Source: Dioscorea cayenensis subsp. rotundata
Lineage: Eukaryota; Streptophyta; Magnoliopsida; Dioscoreales; Dioscoreaceae
Direction: 5' to 3'
NCBI RefSeq assembly: GCF_009730915.1
Contig: NC_052487.1
Coordinates: 2,356,001-2,420,000 of the forward strand
DNA length: 64,000 nucleotides
Below, one piece after another: positions 22,188 to 32,760 of the stretch (position 1 is the first letter of the stretch; each line of letters opens with the position of its first letter). The position numbers and the translations under genes are program-made. The notes under the pieces are model-generated. The model did not search any database, was not told the origin of the DNA, and saw nothing but the letters and a program-made list of their open reading frames with translations.

Positions 22188-23261
22188 TAGGGGTGTATTT
22201 GAGCCGAGCTGTTCGTGAGCGGCTCGGTGTTCGGTTCGATAAGGGCTCGTTCGTGTTCAGCTCATATTGTAAACGAGCCAAGCTTGAACATCATTTTCAA
22301 GCTCGATTATTAAACGAGCCAAGCTTGAGCAGCTGAAAGCTCGGCTCGTTTTACCTCGTGAACATAGCTCAAGAACAAGCTCGTTTGTAAGCTCGGTTGT
22401 GAACTCGTTTATATATATATATATATATATATGTATATTAAGGTGTATATGTGACTATGTCATTGTTGTCAATTTGAGTCACACATATAGGGCTCTAAAC
22501 TACTATTCAAAAGCTAAGCTCGTTAAAAGCTCGGGTCAGCTAGTTCATTAAGTTAAATGAGCTTGTAAGATAAACAAGCCAAACTTGAACAACACCAAGT
22601 TCGCCTCATTAAATCTTGTGAACAACTCATTTATTGTATAATTAAAAGCTCGTTTATAGTATCATTTACAATTTTATTTGTAATTAACAATCATTAATAT
22701 AATCATTTATAGTGTCATGAACAAGCTTATTTACCGGATCGTTAATAATATTACAAAAAGAAAAAAATATTTATAGATAGTTACATCACAATGTTTATTT
22801 TTGTTATTATTGTAATTATTTGTTAACTTATTTAATGAATATTTTTAACAAGCTTGAACTCAAACCTTAATGATTCCATAAACAAGCTAAAATTATTCTT
22901 TTATTAAAATGATCCTCAAACTTAAATCGAGTTGAGCCACACTTGATAATGATTCATTAAATAAGGTTTAAATGATAATTTATTAAATAGAAAAATAGAG
23001 TATAAAAAAATAGTCAAGCCTTAATCAAGCTTACGAGCCAAGTCTAAGCTTCGAATTTTTTTTAACAAGTTGAGCTCGAGCATGAAGTTCGAAATAAGCT
23101 CGATTAGAGCTCGAGCTCGGTTAAAATAGTAACGAGCCAAGTTTAAACATGAAAAATGAAGCTCGAAGAAAGCTCAGCTCGAGCTCGAACTTGATTAAAT
23201 AGTAACGAGCAAAGCTTGAACAAGGCAAAGCTCTGCCCGGCTCGGCTCGTTTACAACCCTA
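22188..23261. mobile_element. Non-autonomous hAT element rich in GCTCG words (copy A)
   Basis: Flanked by the 8-base target duplication GTTAGGTC (22180-22187 and 23262-23269). The ends are imperfect inverted repeats: TAGGGGTGTATTTGAGCCG on the left, and the reverse complement of the right end reads TAGGGTTGTAAACGAGCCG. Both subterminal regions are packed with GAGCTCG, GCTCGTT and GCCAAGCTTGAAC words in both orientations, as expected for transposase-binding repeats. No transposase ORF is seen. A TA microsatellite sits at 22410-22432. Confidence 0.9.
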
Positions 23262-23269
23262 GTTAGGTC

Positions 23270-24305
23270 CCCGGATAAATGCATTAGCATCACTTGGGTT
23301 ACTCTCATGGGATCACAAGAATTCTAAATTTCTCTTCTCCATATTGATTGAATTTTTTGATTTAATTCTTATTTGATATAGGTTACATGCACTTACATGA
23401 TAAATGTATGTTAGTTTAGTTAAGATCATTCAAAACAATATTTTTGTGGATTTAAGAATATGTTCATTTCGCATAATCTATATGATTCAGATTATAGTAT
23501 GAATAAAAAAAAAACTTAGAAATCTCCATAAACCCTTGAGAATATCGCTTCAAGTGTCCCAAACATCTTTAAGGGAATGAAAGAATTAGGCAACCACACT
23601 TAGATGGCTAGAGTCGGATGTATTTATTACTAAGAATTATTTGTAATTACTGCTCTTTAAATTTATTTAATGCCCTGCAATTTTGTTGATATATAAATTT
23701 TGGAATTTTCATATGATCTCTCCCCTTGTTTTGCCATTATTATAATGTTAACCCCTCGCCTGTACGCCCTGTGCATCAATAGAAAAAATTATTCTTCAAT
23801 TGATATTAATTTATGAATAATAATATTTCAAATGTAATTCTCGATTATTTATTGAGTTTTATTAGAATATAGATGTAAATCAATTTATAAATAATAAAAT
23901 AGTTATATATATAATTACTTATTTATATCTTTTTGCTTATTTTTATCATTAATCAAAAACACGAAAAGTGATGCGCAAAATTATTTTGTTACAAGATACT
24001 TCTTATTATTATGACATTCTAAAAAATTTTTTAATTAGAATTAACACGTCAGTAGCATGCATATATAAGCACAAAATTATGTCTTTAATATATTTGTGTT
24101 TTTCACCATATATGAAAAAAAAAAAAGGTTAAAACCAATTATTTTACGGGGACTCAAATGCCTTAAAACTGTACAAATATAAAATTACATTCTAATCACA
24201 TTTGTGCCTTTATCCTACATAAAGGTGATTTGAACTTGCTTTTTCAATGAGATACAAACACTTTGGACATGCATAGACACATTAGTTACTTAATTTTTTA
24301 TTATA
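23270..24305. other. AT-rich far-upstream region of LPR-A1
   Basis: No gene is recognised. From about 23510 it resembles 30460-31350 upstream of LPR-A2 (for example GAGTCGGATGTATTTATTAC and ATGCCCTGCAATTTTGTTGA), showing that A1 and A2 arose by an older duplication including their upstream DNA. Confidence 0.6.
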
Positions 24306-24319
24306 CATGTATCATTATT

Positions 24320-24502
24320 TATTTATTTTTTTGAGAAAGACGACAAGCGCCGGAATTCAGGGACGAACACATAGGGGAGCAGCGCTCATCACTAAACCGT
24401 GCTCTCATCTTGCGCGAGATAGGGATCAAACTCGGAGAGCCACACTCGATGTGAATACCTTACGCAAAGGATTTGATATCAATAGACCAAATGGTCCTTG
24501 AC
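24320..24502 (-). mobile_element. SINE of a second family, reverse orientation (copy A)
   Basis: The reverse complement contains TTTGGTCTATTGATATCAAA (A-box-like), GAGTTTGATCCCTATC (B-box-like) and TCCGGCGCTTGTCGTCTTTC, then an A-rich tail. The target duplication is CATGTATCATTATT (24306-24319) and CATGTATCATCATT (24503-24516). The same family occurs on the plus strand at 40012-40201 and in block B at 54922-55110. Confidence 0.85.
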
Positions 24503-24516
24503 CATGTATCATCATT

Positions 24517-25490
24517 CTACGTAGAAGGAAGTTTAAACTAAACTTTTCAATAGAAATTGAATACTCTACTTACAAAATCTCATATCAAATAAGGCGCAGA
24601 CTTGATATTGAAGAAAATAATATACTATATAAAGTCAATGATTACAAGAATTCATCACGTTCATTTGTACCTATGCAAAATAAATATATTTCTTTAATAA
24701 CTATTAAAGAAATCAAAAATCATTTCCTTTATTTGTATATGACTAGACAAGTCGTTACTTTTAATTATTTATTAAAAAATTCAAAAACCATTTCCATTGT
24801 ATACGGCTAAATAAGTTGTTAGTCCTAATTATTTAAAATCAACCATATAAATTTTTTCCATTCAATTTGTTTTAACTAAAAATTAAAGAACAAGATAAAT
24901 TAAGTAAAGTTTCTTCTAGATGTTTTTTTGTTTATTACAATTTTTTTTAAAGATCCTATCCCAAAAACTTTTTTTAGCTTCTTTATGTAGCATCTACGAG
25001 TAATTTCAAGACATGTTCATATTGTTTTAAATAGTTTTCTCTTAATTTGTCAATAATAAGTATCATTCCTAATGTGTTTTGGATAAATTTATTTAAATTT
25101 TTTTTATATAGTATTTACCATTTATCTCAATAATCTCAATTTAACCAAGGTCATTTTTATTGTTTTTTTAACAAGAAAATATTCTTACATATATGTCTCG
25201 GTTCTATAGAAGTAAAATTTTAATTTAAAAGATATTTTATGATTAAAAAAATCTTAGAAAAAGCTCTCTTATTTCCGGCTATCAATCAAAATTTAAACTA
25301 TTCTAACGTGTCAAAATAATAAAAATAATTTAATAATAATTTAAAATTATTAAAACGAATACATACTTAAATGTCAAATTTAGTTCGGCGGAGGGGGATT
25401 GCATGTTAGGTATATAATTAAGTTACACTATTTTTTAGTAGGGTTTGGAAAGTCGGATGATTTCCCATTAAAGCTTTCTCAACAACACGG
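24517..25490. other. LPR-A1 upstream region
   Basis: AT-rich with no gene recognised. It is similar to the upstream DNA of LPR-A2 (31430-32660). The final 130 bases include a GGCGGAGGGGGATTGCATGTTAGG block that is conserved in front of A1, A2, B1 and B2. Confidence 0.5.
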
Positions 25491-25496
25491 AACGCC

Positions 25497-25504
25497 TATA
25501 TAAA
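25497..25504 (+). promoter_or_regulatory. TATA box of LPR-A1
   Basis: TATATAAA lies 82 bases before the ATG, followed by a pyrimidine-rich leader (CTTCCACTTCTC, CTCTCTCCTTCTCC). The element recurs at the same place before A2 (32671), B1 (56097) and B2 (63186), with weaker forms before LPR-3 (TATAAA, 40761) and LPR-4 (TATTTAAA, 46939). Confidence 0.8.
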
Positions 25505-25585
25505 CCCCTTGAGGGCTTCCACTTCTCTACATCCCTTCCATTCTCCCTCTCTCCTTCTCCTCTACTTTGGCTAAAACTCAGAGCC

Positions 25586-28256
25586 ATGGAGAAGCTTCTA
25601 ATTATCTTCTTGATGTCCATATTAATGGCAATGAGAAGCTCTTGGGCTATTGATAGCGAACTCTTAGATGCTTCCCTGCTCGAGAAGTTCGTCGACGACC
25701 TCCCGGTCATGCCCAAAGTGCAGGGATTTAGAGTCAAAAACGGTGCCATTCTCCCCGGTCACCTCGCCATTGGCATGTTCGACAAGTTTTGGGTAGTCTT
25801 TTTTTAGTGCTTCCATTGTGCTTTCTCTTAGTTTTTTTTATTGAATTTCTTATGTAGGGTGTTTATTTTCAGATAAACTTATAATCAAATTCTAAAACTC
25901 ACATGGCTTAATTTAAAACATGTCTCTAATTTTTTTTTTTTTTAAATGGAGGAGTTAGTCATATTTTTATTAAAAAAAATTATATAAAATAATTATGGTG
26001 TTACATCAATTAAGTTTATTCAAGTTTTATAATTTTAACATGCAATATGATATTAGGGTGGAATTATAATAGTGTTAACGAAGACACATTAATATGATTG
26101 CATTGTGTAATTATTTTAAAAACCAATATATTAGTTTTATACTAAAATATTAATATATTTCTTTTATAAATTATCATACTATCAAATAATACTATTTCAA
26201 GTAGATGTTTCATATCATTCTCAAAAATTGAAAAGTTTCTGATTCTATCACAATTTGTCTATATTTAGGAAAAAATAGAAAATAGGACCAAAATCCTTGT
26301 CCGGTGTAATAAAAAATAGTTTGAATTTATCAATAATTCTAAAAAATCATAATTTTTGTTATTATTCTATCCTTTTAAAAAGTTAGTAAAAGAAAGAAAT
26401 TCAAATACTTTTTATATTTATCAGAAATTCCACAGAGATATCCCAGCGACACGTGTCTTCGCGTACGGTCTCTCAAACGAATCAGCAACCGTACCGGGCC
26501 CCACTATAGAAGCTCTCCGTGGGGTCCACACTGACGTCACCTGGGAAAACTACCTCCCTTCTCACCACATCCTCCCATGGGATCCCACCATCACCAACGC
26601 CATGCCCTCCTCCGGCGGCGTCCCCACCGTCGTCCATCTCCACGGCGGCGTCCACCCTCCTTTCTCCGACGGCAACGCCAACTCCTGGTTCACCTCAGGC
26701 TTCCGCTCCACCGGCCCAACCTGGTCTTCTCCGACCTCCTCGTACCCCAATGTCCAATCCCCCGGCAATCTCTGGTACCACGACCACGCCATGGGCCTCA
26801 CCCGCGTCAACCTCCTCACCGGCCTCCTCGGCGCCTACATCCTCCGTGATCCCTACCTCGAATCACCCCTTTTCCTCCCTTCCTTCCCCTTCGATCTCAA
26901 CCTCATGGTCTTCGATCGCAAATTCCGCGTCGACGGTTCCATCTACTTGAACTCCACCGGCAACAACCCTTCGATCCACCCTCAATGGCAACCCGAGTAC
27001 TTCGGCGACGCCATCATCGTCAACGGCAAGGTCTGGCCTCGCCTCCACGTCCAGCGCCGGCGCTACCGCTTCCGAATCCTCAACGCCAGCAACGCTCGCT
27101 TCTTCCGCTTCTTCTTCTCCAACGCTCTCCCCTTCTTCCATATCGGATCCGACTCCACGTACCTCCCCAAACCCGTTAAGACCACCGGCTTCCTCCTCGC
27201 CCCATCCGAGATCGCCGATGTCATCGTTGACTTCTCCGACTCGCCGACTGACTCAGCGATCCTACTCAACGACGCGCCGTACCCGTTCCCCTCCGGCGAG
27301 ACCGTCGACGCGACCAACAGCAAGGTGATGAAGTTCGTGATCGAACGGCAGAGATCTCCTGATGAGTCACGGATCCCGAGGCAACTCTTTGTTTTCCCTA
27401 AACCCTCGCTGCAAAGCGCTGTGAAAACGCGATACATCACGATGTACGAGTACACGAGCCCGAGTGACCAACCGACTCATCTCTATCTCAACGGGAAGGC
27501 ATTCGAAGAGCCGGTGACGGAGACGCCGAAGTCAGGGACGTCTGAGATCTGGTACGTGATCAATCTAACGGGTGACAATCACCCGCTGCACATACACCTG
27601 GCCCACTTAGCAGCGCTGGAGCAACGCGAGATTTTGGAGCTGGAGAAGTTTAAGGATTGCATGACGAGGTTGAACGATGCGATCAAGTGCCACGTGGATG
27701 ATCATGCGGTTGGAAAAAAGGATAAGGTGGCAAAGTATGAGAGGGGTTGGAAGAACGTGTTCAAGGTTAAGCCAGGGTTCATGACCACGATGTTGGTTCG
27801 GTTCGAGTTACTTGGACCGGGGAATACAACGTACCCGTTCGATGCCACCGCTGAACCGGGTTACGTTTACCACTGTCACGTAAGTTTCCTTTTTCCCTTA
27901 TCCTTATATACCATATAAATAAATTAATAAAAAATAATAATTATATACTTATATAATAAAAGGTATATAATTATTGATTGACAATGAATACAACTGCCAA
28001 CAACCAAGAGGTCAATTGGCACTAAATTTTTTACATAGGGCATTTATTTTGAGTAGACCCGGGATTAAATTCCATTTTGCATAAGGTGAGTGCACAGTTC
28101 GGTGAGCAATGCTCTCACATGCAAATTCCTGACATACTTTTAAAAATTATATAGGTTACTTTATTTATAGAATTTTTATCGCTAATAGATTTGAAAATGC
28201 AGATGGTAGATCACGAAGACAATGCCATGATGAGGCCACTGAAACTCCAGCCATAG
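25586..28256 (+). CDS. LPR1: LPR-type multicopper oxidase (ferroxidase-like), intact copy A1
   Basis: Three exons join in frame: 25586-25792, 26425-27879 and 28203-28256, giving 571 aa, close to the 580 aa of Arabidopsis LPR1/LPR2. All splice sites are GT-AG. Residues 1-21 are a signal peptide (hydrophobic [13 protein letters not shown]), pointing to the secretory path or cell wall. Copper ligands are present in the usual four blocks: HLHGG at 140, WYHDH at 186-190, HPLHIH at 455-460, and HCH at 552-554 followed by DHEDNAMM, with H558 and M563 completing the type 1 site. Family knowledge: LPR proteins are CotA-like oxidases that oxidise Fe(II) in the root apoplast and drive root growth arrest at low phosphate. 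The ATG sits in GAGCCATGG and is the first after the TATA box. Specific substrate and expression are inferred. Confidence 0.93.
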
Positions 28257-28991
28257 AGATTATCATCTATTGTTATGTGATTGGTATTTTGGAGTACTTT
28301 TGTTTAAGTCATAATCGTTCTGTTGTTTGACTCTTTTTAAGTTGTATTTGGAAAATAAATTATATTATGAAAAGTTAATGGTGTTGTTTATATGGAATTT
28401 TTAATTCCTAATTCCATTAAAAATTTATTATTAAAATAAAAAATAATAATAAACTATATTAAAAAAAGGAAAAAAGAGAGGAAAAAAATACGGGGAGTTA
28501 AAAATAAATAAATAAATAAAAAGATAAGAATTAAAAAAAATTGAATTTTGGAAAAGAAGAAATCTCCCAACATACGGGGAGTTAGAAGATTTGGTGGGAA
28601 AAAAGGGAGAAGACAAAAAAGAGGGGAAGAAAAAAATACAGAGTATTCAAAAAAAAATATGGAGGGTTTGGAAGAAAAGTGAGAAGGGAGAAGAGAGGAA
28701 GAATAAAAAAAAAGACAGAGGGAGCTTATACGAAAAAAAGAGAGAAAAAAAAACAAGAGAATTGAAGAAGGAGGAGGAAGAGGAGCGGAGAAGAAAAAAA
28801 AGGGAAAGGGGACAAATAACAGATTACTCATTGGGTGAGGGAAGAAATTGGAATCTAATTACACCATGCATGCATAGATTATGATAGATGCCATGAGCTA
28901 TGCCATTACATGTCTCCATATTTATAAATTGTTGTCTATGTGCATATGTTGTGCATGTCTTTTTTGTCCTTATTCTATCAATTCATGCATG

Positions 28992-28993
<2 letters not shown>

Positions 28994-29040
<47 letters not shown>

Positions 29041-29041
29041 T
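28994..29041. repeat. (ATT)n microsatellite
   Basis: Sixteen or so ATT units in a row. The block B copy near 59576-59594 is much shorter, so the tract is length-variable. Confidence 0.95.
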
Positions 29042-29225
29042 TAAGAAAAAAAAAATAGGAACTCATGCACGTTCATCCTTGCATGCATTCTTTTTAAAAA
29101 TAAAAAATAAAAAATAAAAAATAAAAAGAACTCATGCACGTTCATGCCACATGCATTTAAAGAGAAACACATGCACGCACATGGCTGAGCATGAATTTCT
29201 TTTCTCTTTCGTGCTCTCTCTCTCT

Positions 29226-29296
29226 CACCAACTCAAGCGAAGAAGAAGAAGAGGCATGGCGTTCTGTGCGGCGATGGCGGAGATGATCCATGCCTA
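29226..29296 (+). repeat. Shared leader sequence (copy 2)
   Basis: ACCAACTCAAGCGAAGAAG, GGCATGGCGTTCTGTG, CGGCGATGGCGG and GATGATCCATGCC closely match the leader at 11844-11920 in the gypsy element, but here a PWWP gene piece follows instead of isocitrate dehydrogenase. Confidence 0.75.
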
Positions 29297-29313
29297 CACG
29301 GGGCCCTCGCCGA

Positions 29314-29790
29314 TTGCCTTTAAGATAAGAAGATTGGAAGAGGTCACCTGATCCAAATCATTATCTTGTTCAATTCTTTGGGACTTCGGAAATTGGTTTT
29401 GTTGCACCAGATGATGCTCAGGTGTTTGCCAATGAATACAAAGAGTAAGTACTAATAGCTCGATGTCAGTGTAAGACTGTCAAATATTTTGCTAGTGCTG
29501 TGGAGGAGATATGCAAAGCTTTTGAAGAACTCCAAAAAAAGGAAGAAGGCACCAATTAATAGTGGTACATGTATGCCAAGTAAAAAATTTTGCCCAAGTT
29601 GACCTCTGTCTCTTCTCCAGTAAAGGGAAAAAAAAAATCTCACAATTAATCCTTATTGTGGTCCAGATGATCAAAATTCTATGGATGTATATGCCCTGAA
29701 AAAGAAAGTAGAGAAGGTTCTCCCAAAACGCTCTGCTGCTAGGGGAATTCCATCTCTTTGTAATACTGAGAAGGCCATGAGGATCTGATT
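29314..29790 (+). pseudogene. Captured HUA2-like PWWP-domain fragment, intronless (copy A)
   Basis: Conceptual pieces read AFKIRRLEEVT, DPNHYLVQFFGTSEIGFVAP, DDAQVFANE, ARCQCKTVKYFASAVEEICK and AFEELQKK. This is the PWWP domain and following helix of plant HUA2/ENHANCER OF AG-4-like nuclear proteins, which act in RNA processing and flowering. Stops and shifts interrupt it, for example TGA after EEVT at 29349. Later pieces such as PKRSAARGIPSL near 29726 may be more of the same gene. Host introns are absent, suggesting an RNA intermediate. It lies directly after the shared leader. Confidence 0.75.
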
Positions 29791-30204
29791 GACAATTAAT
29801 GAGCCTTTAGCTTTAATTTTTGATTGTAAAAATGCGGGTAATGGGCAGAAGGCAGTTGAGGATAATGGCTATGTAAGATCAAGGGCAATTCTTGAATCAT
29901 AGGGTGAAGCAGTCAAGGTTCTGAAAGCACACAATAATCACAAATTACAGTAATAGTTGAAGGAATATTTTACTGAGGGAAGGGAAATAGTCTGATGCTT
30001 CATTTGATGGTGTTAAAAGAAAAATCTCCAGTTACTGTTTCAAGAGCCGATGCAGATGTTGCTGAAATAGAAAATAAAAAATAAAAAATAAAGGATGAGT
30101 TAAAAAAAAAAGGAGAAGAGAAAAGAAAGGAAAAAAAATTAAGGATGAGGTCATCGGTATGATACCAAAATGTAAAGGGGAGGTCATGAGTATGATTAAG
30201 AAAA

Positions 30205-30282
30205 AATGAAGGATAGCCCAATGGTAGGACACCAAAGTGTAAGAGTGAGGTTATGAGTTCAAATTCCTCTCTCGATAGTACT
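30205..30282 (+). mobile_element. tRNA-like SINE fragment or Pol III box-like sequence (copy A)
   Basis: TAGCCCAATGGTAGG fits a Pol III A box and GTTATGAGTTCAAATTCC fits a B box, about 35 bases apart. No tRNA fold with CCA-type acceptor ends is evident. The block B counterpart is near 60768-60838. After it the two blocks differ. Confidence 0.45.
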
Positions 30283-31049
30283 GTTTTTGTATACTGTTCA
30301 TACACTATTCACCAGAGATTCTTATACTGTACATACACTGTACATCTAGGTTCTAGTACTGTTGGTACTGTTTATATATATAAAAAAGGGCGCTTATCAC
30401 CTATTATTTAAAAACAAAAAATAATTAAAAAAAATGAGAAGAGGTAAAAAAAAAATAAAAAAACTCAGAAATCTCCGTAAACCCTTGAGAATATCGTTTC
30501 AAGTGTTCCAAAAGGAAACGAGAGAATTAGGCAAGATGACTAGAGTCGGATGTATTTATTACTAAGATTTATTTGTAATTACTACTGCATAATTCTATTT
30601 AATTAATGCCCTGCAATTTTGTTGATATATAAAATTTGGAATTTTCATATGATCTCTCCCTTGTTTTGTCATTATTATAATGTTGACATTTAATAGAAAC
30701 TCTTATATAATACTGCTTTCGCCAAATAACCCCTCTCATGTACTCCCTGTGCATCAAAAGAAAAAAAAATTATTCTTCAATTGATATTAATTTATGAATA
30801 ATAATATTTCAAATGTAATTCTTGATTATTTATTGAGTTTTATTAGAATATAGATGTAAATCAATTTATAAATAATAAAATAGTTATATATATAATGACT
30901 TATTTATATTTTTTTTTGCTTATTTTTATCATTACTTACAAAACACAAAAATGATGTCTCATTTGAAATAGTAATTATTTTGTTATATGATACTTATTAT
31001 TATGACATTCCAATTTTTTTTTAAAAAAAATAGACTTAACACGTAAGTA

Positions 31050-31310
31050 GCGTACATATATAAGCACAAAATTATTTTTTTTAATATATTTGTGTTTTTC
31101 ACCATGTATGAAAAGATGTTAAAACTAATTTTTTCACAAGGCTCAAATATCTTAAGGCTGCGTATAAATATAAAATTACGTGTACATATATAAGCACAAA
31201 ATTATTTTTTTAATATATTTGTGTTTTTCACCATGCATGAAAAGATGTTAAAACTAATTTTTTCAAGGGGCTCAAATATCTTAAGGCTGTGTATAAATAT
31301 AAAATTACAT
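31050..31310. repeat. 130-base tandem duplication upstream of LPR-A2
   Basis: ACATATATAAGCACAAAATT begins at 31054 and again at 31184, each followed by TTTGTGTTTTTCACCATG and CTCAAATATCTTAAGGCTG. The same pair exists in block B (61570-61826). The equivalent place upstream of A1 (24058-24190) has only one unit. Confidence 0.9.
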
Positions 31311-32660
31311 TCTCATCACATTTGTGCCTTCATCTTACATGAAGAATGGTTTGAACTTGTTTCCTCAATGAGATATAAACACTTAAGGCATGTATAGACA
31401 TATTAGTTATTTAATTTTTCATTAGATATGTACTCTCATCTTACGTGGAAGGAAGTTTAAACTAGATTTTTCAATAGATATCCTATTTACAAAATCGGAT
31501 ATCAATAATATAGTACTGTTACTTCTAAACCCAAACAAAACCGGAAATTTTTTTTTTAATTAAATCAATTAATTTAAAACCTTTGCCATTTTGTAAACAT
31601 CACCCGTCAAAGCTTTCTTGCTTGCCTGCCACCCCACATATAACTTACTATTCTTTCTTCAATAATAAAAAATATATCATACATAGACATTATAAATATG
31701 GAAATAACCCAAATAAGGCGCAGACTTTCTTAGCACTTGCTAAAGATGATATTAAAGAAAATAATATAATATATAAACTCAATGATTACAATAATTCATC
31801 AAGTTCAATAACAGAAAATCATATTTGTACCTATGTAAAATAAATATATTTCTTTAATAACTATTAAAAAATTCAAAAATCATTTCCATTGTATACGACT
31901 AAATAAGTCGTTAGTTTTAATTATTTATTAAAAAAATTCAAAAACCATTTCCATTGTATACGACTAAATAAGTTGTTAGTCCTAATTATTTGAAATCAAC
32001 TATATAAATTTTTCCCCATTCAATTTGTTTTTATAAAAAAATTTAAAAATAAGATAAATCAAGTAAAGTTTCTTCTAGATGCTTTTTTGTTTATCTCAAT
32101 TTTTTTATAAAATCCTATCCCTGAAGTTTTTTTACCCTCTTTATGTAACATCTACAAGTAATTTCAAGACATGTCCATATTGTTTTAAATAGTTTTCTCT
32201 TAACTTGGTATCATTTCTAATTTGTTTCGGATAAATTTATTTTAAATTTTTAGTATTTGGCATCCATCTCAGTATTCTCAATTTAACCAAGGTCATCTTT
32301 GTTGTTTTTAACCAGAAAATGTTCTTACATATATATTATAATTGGTCTAATAACAGTTCTATAGAACTAAAAATTTTTAATTTAAGAGATATCCTCGGTT
32401 AAAAAAAATAGTACCGTAAGCTTTTTTTATTATCGACTATCAATCAAAAATTTAAACTATTCTAACATATCAAAAATAATAAAAAAATATTTTAATAATA
32501 ATTTAAAATTATTAAAACGAATACATATATACTTGAATGTCAAATTTAGTTAGGCGGAGGGGGATTGCATGTTAGGTATATAATTAAATTTCACTATTTT
32601 TTAGGGTTTGGAAAGTCAGGTAAACAGTGGATGATTTCCCATTAACGCTTTCTCAACTAC
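31311..32660. other. LPR-A2 upstream region
   Basis: AT-rich DNA matching the A1 upstream region (24190-25490) and nearly identical to 61827-63175. No separate gene is supported. Confidence 0.5.
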
Positions 32661-32670
32661 ACGGAACGCC

Positions 32671-32678
32671 TATATAAA
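32671..32678 (+). promoter_or_regulatory. TATA box of LPR-A2
   Basis: TATATAAA, 83 bases before the ATG at 32761, in the same context as in A1. Confidence 0.75.
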
Positions 32679-32760
32679 TCCCTTGAGGGCTTCCACTTCT
32701 CTACGTCCCTTCCATTCTCCCTCTCTTATCCTCTACTTAATTTGGGTAAAACCCAGAGCC

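Larger units (their letters stand above)
28392..30458 (+). mobile_element. Retroelement-like insert downstream of LPR-A1 with a captured gene piece
   Basis: A1 and A2 3' flanks are similar up to about 28391, then differ; similarity with the A1 upstream region resumes near 30460. The inserted 2.07 kb is A/G-rich and shares several features with the 3' region of the gypsy element at 11150-12900: the GGGGAGTT-AGAAGATTTGG patch, CATGCACGTTCATG words, the AGCATGAATTTC-ACCAACTCAAGCG leader, then an intronless host-gene piece, then GGATGAG/A-rich repeats. It may be a fragment of a related or non-autonomous element. No LTRs or target duplication were identified. The block B copy spans about 58996-60985. 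Confidence 0.6.

Noticed and set aside
26519..27455. Pro/Ser- or Arg-rich ORFs in other frames of LPR exon 2, on both strands, and equivalents in the other copies
   Set aside because: They overlap the clearly conserved oxidase frame. They arise from the GC-rich codon bias of that exon and repeat in each copy for that reason alone.
25586..28256. Laccase or ascorbate oxidase identity for the cluster
   Set aside because: The C-terminal HCH-x3-HEDNAMM, the [10 protein letters not shown] block, the FVDDLP-MP start and the three-exon layout fit the LPR/CotA-like group rather than plant laccases, which have different L1-L4 signatures.
30205..30282. Functional tRNA gene
   Set aside because: A- and B-box-like words are present but no cloverleaf with paired acceptor stem was found. 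SINE-type sequence is more likely.
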